Origin: Lacisediminihabitans profunda
GTDB lineage: Bacteria > Actinomycetota > Actinomycetes > Actinomycetales > Microbacteriaceae
Assembly (NCBI RefSeq): GCF_008040105.1
Contig: NZ_VRMG01000009.1
Span: 186,001 to 250,000, forward strand
Direction of reading: 5' to 3'
DNA length: 64,000 bases
The notes under the pieces were generated by a model. The model was not told the DNA's origin. It searched no databases and saw only the letters and a program-made list of their open reading frames with translations. A program made the position numbers and the translations under genes. Every line of letters starts with the position of its first letter. Within the stretch, counting starts at the first letter, position 1. Below, piece by piece: positions 43,010 to 51,722 of this stretch.

Positions 43010-44437
43010 ATGCGCACCCTGATCAAGAACGCGGCCGTCGTCACGATGGACAAGACGCTCGGCGACTTCGAGCGGGCGGACATCCTGATCGACGAGGGCA
43101 CCATCGTGAGGGTGGCGCCGGGCATCGAGGCGGACGCGGAGATCATCGACGCGTCCACGATGATCGCCATGCCCGGAATGGTCGACACGCACCGCCACAC
43201 CTGGCAGACCGCCCTGCGCGGGATCCTCGCCGACGGCAACATCCCGGACTACCTCCGCGGCATCCGGCTGCAGATGGCGCCCCGCTACCGCCCGCAGGAC
43301 ATGTATGTGGGCAACTACCTGGGTGCCCTGGACGCCCTCAACAGCGGCGTGACGACCCTCGTGGACTACTGCCACAACATCCTCGACCCTGACTGCGCCC
43401 ACGCGGCGGTGACCGGGCTCAAGGATGCGGGAATCCGCGGTCTCTACGGGCACGGTCTGACCCCGGTGACCGAGAACACCTGGTCCCAGGCCAGGGGCGG
43501 AATCGCCGGCTCGGCCGATCCGGCGAACTTCTCGACTCGCGAGAAGCTCGCCCGCGAGATTCGCGACCAGCACTTCTCGGACAACTCGATCCTGCGGTTC
43601 GGCATCGCGCCGCAGGAGCTGACGATCACCCCCGTCGCCGACGTCGCGATGGAGTTCCGCTTCGCCCGCGAACTCGGCGCCAGGATCACCACGCACGCCA
43701 ACCAGGTGATGGTGCGCCAGCTCTTCCAGGATGTCGAGGTGTTCGCGGCGAACGACCTGCTCGGCGACGACCTCCTGCTCGTGCACTGCACGTTCAACAC
43801 CGAGCACGAGTGGGAGCTGCTCCGAGACTCCGGCGTCATGGTCTCGGTGTGTGCCGAGACCGAGATGCAGATGGGCATGGGCTTCCCGGTGATCCGCGAG
43901 GTCACAGACAACACGCCGGGACCGAGCCTCGGGATCGACTGCGTGAGCGGATGCAGCGGAGACATGATCTCGCACAGCCGCTTCGTGCTGCAGGCGAGCC
44001 GCTGGCGCGCGGATGAACCGGGCTACCAGCGCATGGTCGCGCCGCAGGAGATGGCGTGGACGACTCACGACGCCCTCAGCTGGCTCACGGTCAACGGAGC
44101 GCGGGCGGCCGGCGTCTCGGACGTGGTCGGTTCCCTCACCCCGGGGAAGCGCGCCGACATCGTGCTTCTCGAGATGGGCGGAGTGAGCCAGGCGGGCTGG
44201 AACCGGCGCGAGCCGGGCGGAGCGATCATCGCGCAGGCGAACGCGGGAAACGTCGACACCGTGCTCGTCGACGGCCGCGTCGTCAAGCGTGGAGGCGCCC
44301 TCGTGCACGTGGATGTGCGGGCGGCGCTCGCCCAGCTTGAGGAGTCTCACAACTTCCTCTACGAGCAGATGGATGTTAACGGTGGCTTCATCCCCCAGCC
44401 TCCGATCGACATCCCGCTCTATCGAGAACGTGCTTAG
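43010..44437 (+). CDS. COG0402 amidohydrolase/deaminase 2
   Basis: This 475-residue amidohydrolase has H61/H63 in VDTHRHTWQ, ITTHANQVM and LLVHCTFN as further His ligands, and Asp in SLGIDCVSG. Distinctive Cys-rich segments (DYCHN, CVSGCSGD) separate it from copies 1 and 3. GAAGGAG precedes the ATG. The end of the gene is followed by a fresh promoter (44471-44499), so copy 3 can be transcribed separately. Confidence 0.87.
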   Translation: MRTLIKNAAVVTMDKTLGDFERADILIDEGTIVRVAPGIEADAEIIDASTMIAMPGMVDTHRHTWQTALRGILADGNIPDYLRGIRLQMAPRYRPQDMYVGNYLGALDALNSGVTTLVDYCHNILDPDCAHAAVTGLKDAGIRGLYGHGLTPVTENTWSQARGGIAGSADPANFSTREKLAREIRDQHFSDNSILRFGIAPQELTITPVADVAMEFRFARELGARITTHANQVMVRQLFQDVEVFAANDLLGDDLLLVHCTFNTEHEWELLRDSGVMVSVCAETEMQMGMGFPVIREVTDNTPGPSLGIDCVSGCSGDMISHSRFVLQASRWRADEPGYQRMVAPQEMAWTTHDALSWLTVNGARAAGVSDVVGSLTPGKRADIVLLEMGGVSQAGWNRREPGGAIIAQANAGNVDTVLVDGRVVKRGGALVHVDVRAALAQLEESHNFLYEQMDVNGGFIPQPPIDIPLYRERA

Positions 44438-44444
44438 TTCACTG

Positions 44445-44458
44445 TTACTAAACAGTAA
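44445..44458. promoter_or_regulatory. inverted repeat upstream of amidohydrolase 3 promoter
   Basis: TTACT-AAAC-AGTAA forms a perfect five-base-arm palindrome, nested in a second one (ACTGTT-ACTA-AACAGT, 44441-44456). It ends 12 bases before the -35 box. A related sequence (ATGCTAAACACTAA, 11 of 14 identical) lies between the -35 and -10 of the M24 gene, so one regulator may bind both. The XRE-cupin protein is the nearest candidate. Confidence 0.45.
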
Positions 44459-44470
44459 TGTAATCTGTAC

Positions 44471-44499
44471 TTGACACTGTGCAGTGCCACTTCTAGCAT
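44471..44499 (+). promoter_or_regulatory. sigma-70 promoter of amidohydrolase 3 and importer
   Basis: TTGACA (44471-44476), exactly 17 bases, then TAGCAT (44494-44499) make the best consensus promoter in the window. It lies 72 bases before the amidohydrolase 3 start, so the transcript would have a leader of about 65 bases. It can drive the amidohydrolase and the ABC importer genes that follow. Confidence 0.7.
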
Positions 44500-44571
44500 G
44501 GCAAGAGCACGCCACCCACTGCAACGAGGCACTCTCGGGGCTGCTGATTCACTGAGGAGTCGACGACGACC

Positions 44572-45945
44572 ATGACCGCGAAAACCCTGCTGCGTAACGG
44601 AACGGTCATCACCGCGGCGACCGCTGGTGAGTGTCTGGTCGGGGTCGACATCCTCATCGCCGATGGCAAGATCGCGGCGATCGGACACTCACTGGAGGCC
44701 GGCGACGCCGAGGTCATCGACGTCACGGGTCGCATCGTGCTCCCCGGATTCGTGGACACCCACCGCCACACCTGGCAGTCGGTCATCCGGGAGATCGCCT
44801 CGGACTGGTCGCTCACCGAGTACCTCGCCGGACTGCACACCGGGCTGAGCAAGCACTTCCGTCCAGAGGACACCTACGCGGGCAACTACCTCGGCGCCCT
44901 GGAGGCGCTGGACAGCGGAATCACGACCCTCGTCGACTGGTCCCACAATCTGGCCACGCCGGCCCATGCCGATGCCGCCATCCAGGCGCTCACCGACACC
45001 GGCATGCGCGCGGTCTTCGCGCACGGAGGCGGCTCAAAGCAGTGGGGGGCCCCATTGCCCTCCCCCAACAACCACCCGGAAGACGCGCGTCGCATTCGCG
45101 AGCAGTACTTCTCGGACAACACCGGCCTCGTCACGATGGCGATGGCCCTGCGCGGACCGCAGTTCACCACCCCCGAGGTCAACGTGCACGACTTCGCGCT
45201 GGCCAGGGACCTCGACCTGCGAGTGACGGTCCACGTCGGCGACGGGTACTGGGGCAAGTCGGGTCCGATCCTCAAACTCCAGCGGGACGGACTTCTCTTC
45301 GACACGACGACCTACGTGCACTGCAACACCCTCTCGGACGAGGAACTCACCCTCATCGCCGAGTCCGGGGGATCCGCTTCGGTGGCTCCGGACGTGGAGA
45401 TGCAGATGGGCCACGGGTTCCCGGCCACCGGCCGCCTGCTCAAGGCGGGCATCCGTCCCAGCTTCTCGATCGATGTCTGCAGTTCGAACGGCGGCGACAT
45501 GTTCGGCACCATGCGCACCGCGGTCGGCATGCAGCGAGCGCTCGACAACGCGCCGGCGGTCGAGACCGGAGAGGTGATCGAGCGCATCGGGCTGAGTTGC
45601 GCCGAGGTGATCCGCTTCGCCACGATAGACGGCGCCAACGCCGCGGGCCTCGGCCACGTCACGGGCTCCATCGAGATCGGCAAGGCGGCGGACATCGTCG
45701 TGCTCGACGACCGTTCGCTCGCCATCACTCCGATGAACAACCCGTTCGGGGCCGTTGTCTACGGCGCCCATCCCGGGCTCGTGCGGGATGTCTTCGTCGC
45801 TGGGCGAAGGGTCAAACGAGACGGCCGACTCGTCGGCGTCGACTACGACAAGGTGAAGGCGATGGCCATCGACGCCCGCGACCATCTCCTGAGCGAGATG
45901 CCCGAGGCACAGCTCGGTGGCACCTGGCACCCGGAACTGGGTTGA
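44572..45945 (+). CDS. COG0402 amidohydrolase/deaminase 3
   Basis: This 457-residue amidohydrolase has H64/H66 in VDTHRHTWQ, VTVHVGDGYW and YVHCNTLS as later His ligands, and Asp in SFSIDVCSS. The C-terminal strand ends GKAADIVVLDD and VAGRRVKRDG. It has its own consensus promoter and is followed two bases later by the importer permease, which links its activity to the imported compound most directly of the three. Confidence 0.88.
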   Translation: MTAKTLLRNGTVITAATAGECLVGVDILIADGKIAAIGHSLEAGDAEVIDVTGRIVLPGFVDTHRHTWQSVIREIASDWSLTEYLAGLHTGLSKHFRPEDTYAGNYLGALEALDSGITTLVDWSHNLATPAHADAAIQALTDTGMRAVFAHGGGSKQWGAPLPSPNNHPEDARRIREQYFSDNTGLVTMAMALRGPQFTTPEVNVHDFALARDLDLRVTVHVGDGYWGKSGPILKLQRDGLLFDTTTYVHCNTLSDEELTLIAESGGSASVAPDVEMQMGHGFPATGRLLKAGIRPSFSIDVCSSNGGDMFGTMRTAVGMQRALDNAPAVETGEVIERIGLSCAEVIRFATIDGANAAGLGHVTGSIEIGKAADIVVLDDRSLAITPMNNPFGAVVYGAHPGLVRDVFVAGRRVKRDGRLVGVDYDKVKAMAIDARDHLLSEMPEAQLGGTWHPELG

Positions 45946-45947
45946 CC

Positions 45948-47021
45948 ATGACCACGACTCCCGCCGCGAAGCCCGAAGCGGCCGGGCGAGTTGCGCCGGC
46001 CAACCGGGGACCGCTGCCCTCGATGGTGCTCTCCTGGCCGGGCACGCGTGCCCTGATCGCCGTCGTTCTGCTCTTCGCCGTGAGCCCGCTGATCGCCCCG
46101 GCGAGCGTGGGCGGAACGGCCATCATCTCGATGCTGCCGTTCGCGGCACTCATCGCGATCGTGGCGATCGGCCAGACCTTCGTCATCCAGCAGGGCGGTC
46201 TCGACCTGTCGCTTCCGGGCGCGGTCACGCTCGGTGCGCTTCTGGTCTCGACCCTCGGATCCGACCCCCGGGTCGGGCTGACGATGGCCATCATCATCGC
46301 CATCGTCGCCACCTCCCTCTTCGGACTGCTCAGTGGCGTCGTCATCGCGTTCTTCGGACTTCCCCCGCTCGTCGTGACCATCGCCACCAATGCCCTCATG
46401 GTCGGGGCGGTGCAGTCCATCTCCGGCGGGTTCAGCGGGCAGAGCGATCCCGAACTGAGCGCCTTCGCCATCAGCAAGTTCCTCGGCATCCCGGTGCTCG
46501 CCGTCTTCGCCATAGTGATCGTGGTCGTGGTGCAGGCCGTGCTCAAGTTCACGCGGTTGGGCCGCCGATTCGAGCTCGTCGGCGAGAATCAGCGGAGCGC
46601 CGAAATCATCGGCATCCCCGTGCGGCGCTACGTGATCTCCGCCTACTGGCTCGCCGGCGCGCTCGCCGCCGGTGCCGGCGTGCTTCTGGCCGGTCTGCTT
46701 CGCACCCCCACGCTCACCGCCGGCAATGCCTACCTGCTGCCCTCCATCGCGGCCGTCGTGCTCGGCGGCACCGCCCTCACCGGCGGAAGGGGAAGCCTCG
46801 CCGGCACCGCGTTCGGTGCACTCTTCCTGGCCCAGCTGACCCAGCTGGTCCAGACCTTCACGACCCTCACGGCCGTGCAGAACATCGTCCAGGCGCTCAT
46901 CATCGGCGTCGGGATTGTCGCCCAGCTCCAGCTGGGCGGGTCTTCGGCCAGGCTCAAACGTCTCGCTCGGAGAAGTACATCCACCCAACCCACCAAGAAG
47001 ACTCAAAAAAGAGGAGTGTGA
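45948..47021 (+). CDS. ribose-type ABC transporter permease (RbsC-like)
   Basis: This 357-residue permease of the CUT2/BPD_transp_2 family has about eight to ten helices. It shows AIGQTFVIQQGGLDLSLPG and GENQRSAEIIGI, the conserved loops of RbsC/XylH proteins, and ALTGGRGSLAGT near the end. This family imports pentoses, nucleosides, autoinducer-2 and similar polar compounds. It begins two bases after the amidohydrolase stop. It partners with a second permease that is part of a fusion protein two genes downstream. Confidence 0.9.
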   Translation: MTTTPAAKPEAAGRVAPANRGPLPSMVLSWPGTRALIAVVLLFAVSPLIAPASVGGTAIISMLPFAALIAIVAIGQTFVIQQGGLDLSLPGAVTLGALLVSTLGSDPRVGLTMAIIIAIVATSLFGLLSGVVIAFFGLPPLVVTIATNALMVGAVQSISGGFSGQSDPELSAFAISKFLGIPVLAVFAIVIVVVVQAVLKFTRLGRRFELVGENQRSAEIIGIPVRRYVISAYWLAGALAAGAGVLLAGLLRTPTLTAGNAYLLPSIAAVVLGGTALTGGRGSLAGTAFGALFLAQLTQLVQTFTTLTAVQNIVQALIIGVGIVAQLQLGGSSARLKRLARRSTSTQPTKKTQKRGV

Positions 47022-47022
47022 A

Positions 47023-48201
47023 ATGAATCGCATCCCATCTGCGCGCGGTACGCGCGCAGCATTCGCGGTCCTGGCAATCGCCGGACTCGCTCTCACCGGC
47101 TGTTCATCGACGAACAGCACAGGCGTGAAGAGCAGTGGCAGCGCCACCGCGGATATCGCAGTAGGAAGCGTCGGTGACATCAGCAAGTTCAGCAACATCG
47201 CCGACATCTGCAATTCGAAGGGCAAGCCGGTGAGCGTCGGCTTCGTCGACGGCTACGGCACAAACACCTGGTCGAAGACGGTCAAGGCGGAGGCGCAGAG
47301 CGAGGCCGCCAAGTGCAAGCAGATCAAGAGCTTCGAGTACGCCGCCGGACGCGGTGACCTCGCCGCGACGACCTCGGCCATCACCAGCATGGCGGCCAAG
47401 GGCACGAACATCATCCTGGTCATCCCGGATGCCGGCCCGGGCGAGGCGCACCTTCCCGCGATGAAGACGGCGACCGATGCCGGATCGCTCGTCGTGGCGG
47501 TGGCATCCGATCCGGGTGCCAAGGCCGGGAGCGGATTCCTCGACTACACGGACCAGTCCCCCCAGTTCTCGGGTTCGTCCTGGGCGCAGTGGGTGGTCGA
47601 CCGGCTCGGCAAGGGGGGCGGAAACGTCGTCTTCCTCGGCGGCCCGGCCGGCGCGGCCGTGTCCACCGGTGAGTTCGAGGGCGTGCAGTCGGTCATCAGC
47701 AAGAACCCGCAGATCAAGCTGCTGACCCCGCAGCCGGTCGCCACCAACTGGGACCCCGCCCAGGCGCAGACCGCGATGGCCGGACTGCTCGCGCAGTTCC
47801 CGAAGATCGACGCCGTGGTCACCGACTACGGTGCAACGGCCGCTGGCGCCATCCGTGCCTACCAGGCCGCGGGAATCTCGCTGCCGATCATGACGTCCAC
47901 CGACGACAACTCGCTGAGCTGTGGCTACGCGGCGCTCAAGGCCGCCAACCCGGGCTATGAACTGGCAACCCACTCCTCGCGCACCTGGATCGGTCGCGTC
48001 GCGCTGCGCAAGGCCCTCGCGGCCTTCAACGGAAAGTCGGACACCGAGCCGTCGATCTACAACCTCGCGATCTACGAGGACTCGACGGGCTCGGCCAAGG
48101 GCTCCATCCTTCCGCAGGACGCGTGCCTCAAGGACGCCCCGGCAGACGCGACTCCGTCCACCCTGCTGACCACCGCCGAGATCAAGAAACTGTTCAGCTA
48201 A
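47023..48201 (+). CDS. ribose-type ABC substrate-binding lipoprotein
   Basis: This 392-residue periplasmic-binding-protein-1 type solute receptor is anchored by a lipoprotein signal (lipobox LALTGC, Cys27). The mature protein shows VSVGFVDGYGTNTWSKTV, GTNIILVIPDAGPGE and DAVVTDYGATAAGAIRAYQ in the order of RbsB/XylF proteins. AAGAGGAG lies just upstream. Four Cys in the mature part may form disulfides. Its ligand defines the substrate of the whole catabolic locus and is not identifiable by sequence. Confidence 0.9.
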   Translation: MNRIPSARGTRAAFAVLAIAGLALTGCSSTNSTGVKSSGSATADIAVGSVGDISKFSNIADICNSKGKPVSVGFVDGYGTNTWSKTVKAEAQSEAAKCKQIKSFEYAAGRGDLAATTSAITSMAAKGTNIILVIPDAGPGEAHLPAMKTATDAGSLVVAVASDPGAKAGSGFLDYTDQSPQFSGSSWAQWVVDRLGKGGGNVVFLGGPAGAAVSTGEFEGVQSVISKNPQIKLLTPQPVATNWDPAQAQTAMAGLLAQFPKIDAVVTDYGATAAGAIRAYQAAGISLPIMTSTDDNSLSCGYAALKAANPGYELATHSSRTWIGRVALRKALAAFNGKSDTEPSIYNLAIYEDSTGSAKGSILPQDACLKDAPADATPSTLLTTAEIKKLFS

Positions 48202-48203
48202 CC

Positions 48204-50699
48204 ATGAATGAATCGACCACTGTCGAGCCCGTGCTCGTCCTCTCCGACATCTCGAAGACCTACCCGGGCGTGCGCGCGCTCAGCAGTGTGAGCGTCAGCG
48301 CCGCCCCGGGAAAGGTTCACGCGATCCTCGGGGAGAACGGGGCGGGGAAGTCGACGCTGGTCGGAATCGCCGCGGGGTCGGTCGTGCCTGATTCGGGCAC
48401 GATCGGCCTCGCCGGCGAGAGCGTGACCAGGATGCAGCCCCGGATGGCCCGCGAGCGCGGGCTGGCGATCGTCTACCAGGTGCCGGCCCTCGCCCCGTCC
48501 CTGACCGTGCTGGACGCCGTGCTGCTCCTGCTGCCCGACTCGAAGCGACCACCTCGCTCCGGTGCGGCCGCCTGGCTGACGGCGCACTTCGCCTCCCTGG
48601 GACTCACGATCGATCCCACCGCCACGATCTCCGCCCTCTCCCTGCGCGAGGCCCACCTCATCGAGATCGCGGCGGCCCTCGCCTCGGATCCCCGGGTGCT
48701 CGTGCTCGACGAACCCACCGAGGCGCTCGGCCCGGAGGAGACGACCTGGCTCTTCGCTCGGATCGCCGAGCTCCTCGCCAAGAACGTGGCCATCGTCTAC
48801 ATCACCCACCGCATCCCCGAGGTCGTTGAGATCGCCCACGACCTCACGGTGCTCCGCGACGGTCAGGTCGTCGGCCGCGGCAAGGTCGCCGACTTCTCGG
48901 CCGACCAGATCGTCGAGCTCATCGTCGGGCGATCTCTCGAGACCACCTTCCCCGACAAGCAGCAGGCGCCGGGGACCGCCCTCGAACCCGTGCTCCTCGT
49001 TTCCGACGCCTCGGGGGCGAGATTCTCCGACTGCTCGATGAGCGTGCTTCCCGGACAGATCGTCGGCCTCGCCGGAGTCGAGGGCAACGGGCAACGGGAG
49101 TTCCTGCGCGCGCTCTCCGGCAAGGGACTGGTGTCTGGCACTGTCTCCGTCGCGGGCACGGTCGTTCGCATGCGCTCGCACGGCTCTGCCACCCGCGCCG
49201 GGATCGCCTTCCTGCCCGGCGACCGGCTGGGCGAGGCGATGTTCGGCAAGATGTCGGTGCGCGAGAACGTCGTCGCCCCCTCGCTCGACAGCGCCATGCC
49301 CCGGGGGCTGGCCAACCGCTCGCTGGAGTATTCGCTCAGCCAGCAGGCGATCGCCGGACTCGCGGTCAAGACCCCGACCCTCGAGACTCCGGTCAGTTCG
49401 CTCTCCGGGGGAAGCCAGCAGAAGGTGCTTCTCGCCCGCGCCCGGTTGGGCGACCCCAGGGTGCTGCTGGTGGAGGACCCGACCCAGGGGGTGGATGCCG
49501 GCGCCCGCGTCGAGATCTACGCCTTCCTGCGGGCGATGGCCGACTCCGGAATCGCCGTCGTGGTGCTCTCGACGGATGCGGTCGAGCTCGAGGGGCTCTG
49601 CGACCAGGTTCTCGTCTTCTCCCGCGGCCGGGTGCAGGCCGTGCTGGACGGTTCGGATGTCACCGAGCGTTCCATCACGGGCGCCGCTGTAATGTCGACT
49701 GGGCACTCGGCGACCACCGTCTCGGCCCTGCCGACCCGGCGTCGGCGCGCATTCAGCCTCGGCAGGGAGGGGCAGGCCGGCGTCCTGGCGGCGCTCACCG
49801 TGCTCCTGGGCCTCGCGACGACGATCGTCTCTTCCGCCTTCGTCAGCTCGCTGAACATGAGTCAGCTGCTCGCCGCATCGGCCACCCTCATCCTCGTGGG
49901 ACTGGCGCAGCTCATGGTGGTGATGACCGGGGGAATCGACCTGAGCATCGGGTCGGTCGTCGCCCTGTCCGGAGTCGTGATCTCCTACTTCGGCACCTCG
50001 GGACCGGCCTTCGCGCTCGGCGTCGTGCTCGCTCTCGGCGCCGGCCTGCTGGTCGGCCTGGTGAACGGCCTCCTCGTGACCCGACTGTCCATACCGCCCG
50101 TCATCGCCACCCTCGTGACGTCTATCGCCGTGGTGGGTGTGGCGCAGGTACTCCGGCCGAACCCCGGGGGGTCAGCGACCCCCGAGATCATGACGGCCCT
50201 CGGCACCACCGTCGGCGGGATTCCACTCGTGCTGGTGCTTGCGATCGTCATCACGATCGCGCTGTGGTTCCTCATCACTCGAACGGGCCTGGGGCGCGGC
50301 CTGCGGGCGGCGGGCTCCGATCCGGTGAAGGCCAATCGCATGGGCGTGAACGTGCCTTCGATGCGGCTGTTCGCCACCGTCTCCGCCGGCTTCCTGGCGG
50401 CGGTCGCGGGCTTCGTGCTCTACTCCAAGACGGGGATCGGGGACGCGAACACCGGCCAGTCCCTCACCCTGACGTCGGTCACCGCGATCGTGATCGCGGG
50501 GGCGAGCATCTTCGGAGGGTCCGGTTCCGCCATCGCGGTGGCCGTGGCGGGCATCCTGCTGCAGACGATCACCAACTCGCTGACGTTCCTGTCGCTCTCG
50601 CTGTCCTGGCAGTACTGGCTTCAGGGCGTGTTCGTGCTCTTCGCGGCCGTGTTGCCGATGATCGTGCGCCTGCGGCGGTCGCGTGCGGATCGGCGCTGA
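48204..50699 (+). CDS. fusion of double ABC ATPase (RbsA-like) and permease (RbsC-like)
   Basis: This single 831-residue polypeptide has two nucleotide-binding domains and a permease. NBD1 (about 8-250) has Walker A GENGAGKST at 43-51 but a degenerate signature (LSLREAHLIEI). NBD2 (about 270-500) lacks Walker A (GVEGNGQRE) but keeps LSGGSQQKV, as in RbsA. From about residue 520 a permease with eight or more helices follows (TGGIDLSIGSVVALSG and SGSAIAVAVAGILLQT). In most systems these are separate genes. With the upstream permease and receptor this gives a complete importer. The ATG is two bases after the receptor stop. Confidence 0.9.
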   Translation: MNESTTVEPVLVLSDISKTYPGVRALSSVSVSAAPGKVHAILGENGAGKSTLVGIAAGSVVPDSGTIGLAGESVTRMQPRMARERGLAIVYQVPALAPSLTVLDAVLLLLPDSKRPPRSGAAAWLTAHFASLGLTIDPTATISALSLREAHLIEIAAALASDPRVLVLDEPTEALGPEETTWLFARIAELLAKNVAIVYITHRIPEVVEIAHDLTVLRDGQVVGRGKVADFSADQIVELIVGRSLETTFPDKQQAPGTALEPVLLVSDASGARFSDCSMSVLPGQIVGLAGVEGNGQREFLRALSGKGLVSGTVSVAGTVVRMRSHGSATRAGIAFLPGDRLGEAMFGKMSVRENVVAPSLDSAMPRGLANRSLEYSLSQQAIAGLAVKTPTLETPVSSLSGGSQQKVLLARARLGDPRVLLVEDPTQGVDAGARVEIYAFLRAMADSGIAVVVLSTDAVELEGLCDQVLVFSRGRVQAVLDGSDVTERSITGAAVMSTGHSATTVSALPTRRRRAFSLGREGQAGVLAALTVLLGLATTIVSSAFVSSLNMSQLLAASATLILVGLAQLMVVMTGGIDLSIGSVVALSGVVISYFGTSGPAFALGVVLALGAGLLVGLVNGLLVTRLSIPPVIATLVTSIAVVGVAQVLRPNPGGSATPEIMTALGTTVGGIPLVLVLAIVITIALWFLITRTGLGRGLRAAGSDPVKANRMGVNVPSMRLFATVSAGFLAAVAGFVLYSKTGIGDANTGQSLTLTSVTAIVIAGASIFGGSGSAIAVAVAGILLQTITNSLTFLSLSLSWQYWLQGVFVLFAAVLPMIVRLRRSRADRR

Positions 50700-50726
50700 T
50701 CGCCCATGCGCACCGGGGTGGAGCGA

Positions 50727-51443
50727 TCAGGGACGGAGGTTGTCCATCGCCTGCAACACGTCCACGGCCGAGGTCAGGGGCGAGTCGCCGCCTCGAGAGA
50801 GCGACGGATCGGCGCCCATGGCGCTCGGCATGGCCTGGTTCTGCTGGCGGCGACCGACCACGAACCAGATGCCTCGGGCCACGACGTCGCCGTTGTTCGA
50901 GTACAGGTGCGGCCGAACGGAGTCGAACTGGAGCGAGTCTCCCTTGCGCAGCAGGTGCGTGTCGAACTCGAGCTGCAGCGTGATCTCGCCCTCGAGGATG
51001 TAGGCGTACTCCACGCCGGAGTGACGCATGAGGCGACCCTCGATGGAGCTGGAGGCCCCGGGGTCGTAGCTGACCAGGAGGGCATCGGCCGGGCCGCCCT
51101 CCCCGACGGCCAGGCGCTCCCAGTGCACGCCGTTCTCCATCTCGAGCACCGGATTCTCGGAGCCGCGCTGGACCGCGGGCTCGACGGCCCCGGAGCGGCC
51201 GAACGGGGCGGAGACCGGCGCGTCGGCGGCCGCGTGCGGGGTCGACACCCCCATCAGATCGTCCATCGAGACACCGAGGTGATTCACGAGGGCGTAGAGC
51301 GTGGATACCGACGGCTGCGTCTTGCCGGTCTCGACCTGGGAGATCAGGCTCGCCGACACCCCGACGGACTGGGCGACGCTGCGAAGGCTCATGCCGCGCT
51401 GCAGTCTGGCCTCTCGCAGGCGAACTCCGATTTCGGCGGTCAT
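50727..51443 (-). CDS. XRE-cupin transcriptional regulator
   Basis: This 238-residue regulator has an N-terminal helix-turn-helix (about 3-60, with RSVAQSVGVSASLISQVETGKTQPS) and a C-terminal cupin (EYAYILEGEITLQLEFDTHLLRKGDSLQFDSVRPH). These one-component regulators sense a small catabolic substrate, as PuuR and SutR do. AAGGAG is correctly spaced to ATG 51443. It lies between the importer operon and the divergent M24 gene, and its 279-base upstream region has direct repeats and a palindrome. Confidence 0.88.
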   Translation of the reverse strand: MTAEIGVRLREARLQRGMSLRSVAQSVGVSASLISQVETGKTQPSVSTLYALVNHLGVSMDDLMGVSTPHAAADAPVSAPFGRSGAVEPAVQRGSENPVLEMENGVHWERLAVGEGGPADALLVSYDPGASSSIEGRLMRHSGVEYAYILEGEITLQLEFDTHLLRKGDSLQFDSVRPHLYSNNGDVVARGIWFVVGRRQQNQAMPSAMGADPSLSRGGDSPLTSAVDVLQAMDNLRP

Positions 51444-51494
51444 GCGGCGCTCCTTCACGGTGTGAGGCGAATGGCCTCTGGCGACAGCCTATCA

Positions 51495-51551
51495 AGCCAG
51501 AGCGCACACTGCGGGTCTTCGAAGCAAAACTTTCGTAGAGCCAGAGTGTAC
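51495..51551. promoter_or_regulatory. direct repeats before the XRE-cupin gene
   Basis: AGCCAGAGCGCAC (51495-51507) and AGCCAGAGTGTAC (51539-51551) match at 11 of 13 positions and are 44 bases apart, which is four helical turns. They lie 52-108 bases upstream of the regulator start. They could be autoregulatory boxes. Binding is inferred only from placement. Confidence 0.4.
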
Positions 51552-51573
51552 GGGGAGCGGGGCTCAGAGCCCC

Positions 51574-51591
51574 CAAATTCCGCTGAATTTG
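51574..51591. promoter_or_regulatory. palindrome in the XRE-cupin/M24 intergenic region
   Basis: CAAATTC-CGCT-GAATTTG is a perfect palindrome with seven-base arms in otherwise GC-rich DNA. It lies near the middle of the divergent promoter region, 67 bases before the M24 -35 box. It is a candidate operator for the XRE-cupin regulator or another local regulator. Confidence 0.5.
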
Positions 51592-51657
51592 ACGAGTTCT
51601 GGGGCCTCGAGGTCCTCGGGATGGCGCCCCGGGTCGCTCGGGGGCTGGACGACGATG

Positions 51658-51687
51658 TTAACCTATGCTAAACACTAATTCTATAAA
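51658..51687 (+). promoter_or_regulatory. promoter of the M24 gene with internal operator-like site
   Basis: TTAACC (51658-51663), 18 bases and TATAAA (51682-51687) precede the M24 gene by 35 bases, and GGGAGGA at 51712-51718 is its ribosome binding site. The spacer holds ATGCTAAACACTAA (51665-51678), which is similar to the inverted repeat before amidohydrolase 3. A repressor bound here would block the promoter. Confidence 0.55.
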
Positions 51688-51722
51688 ACTGAACGCCAAC
51701 GAAGTCGTTTTGGGAGGACTCC

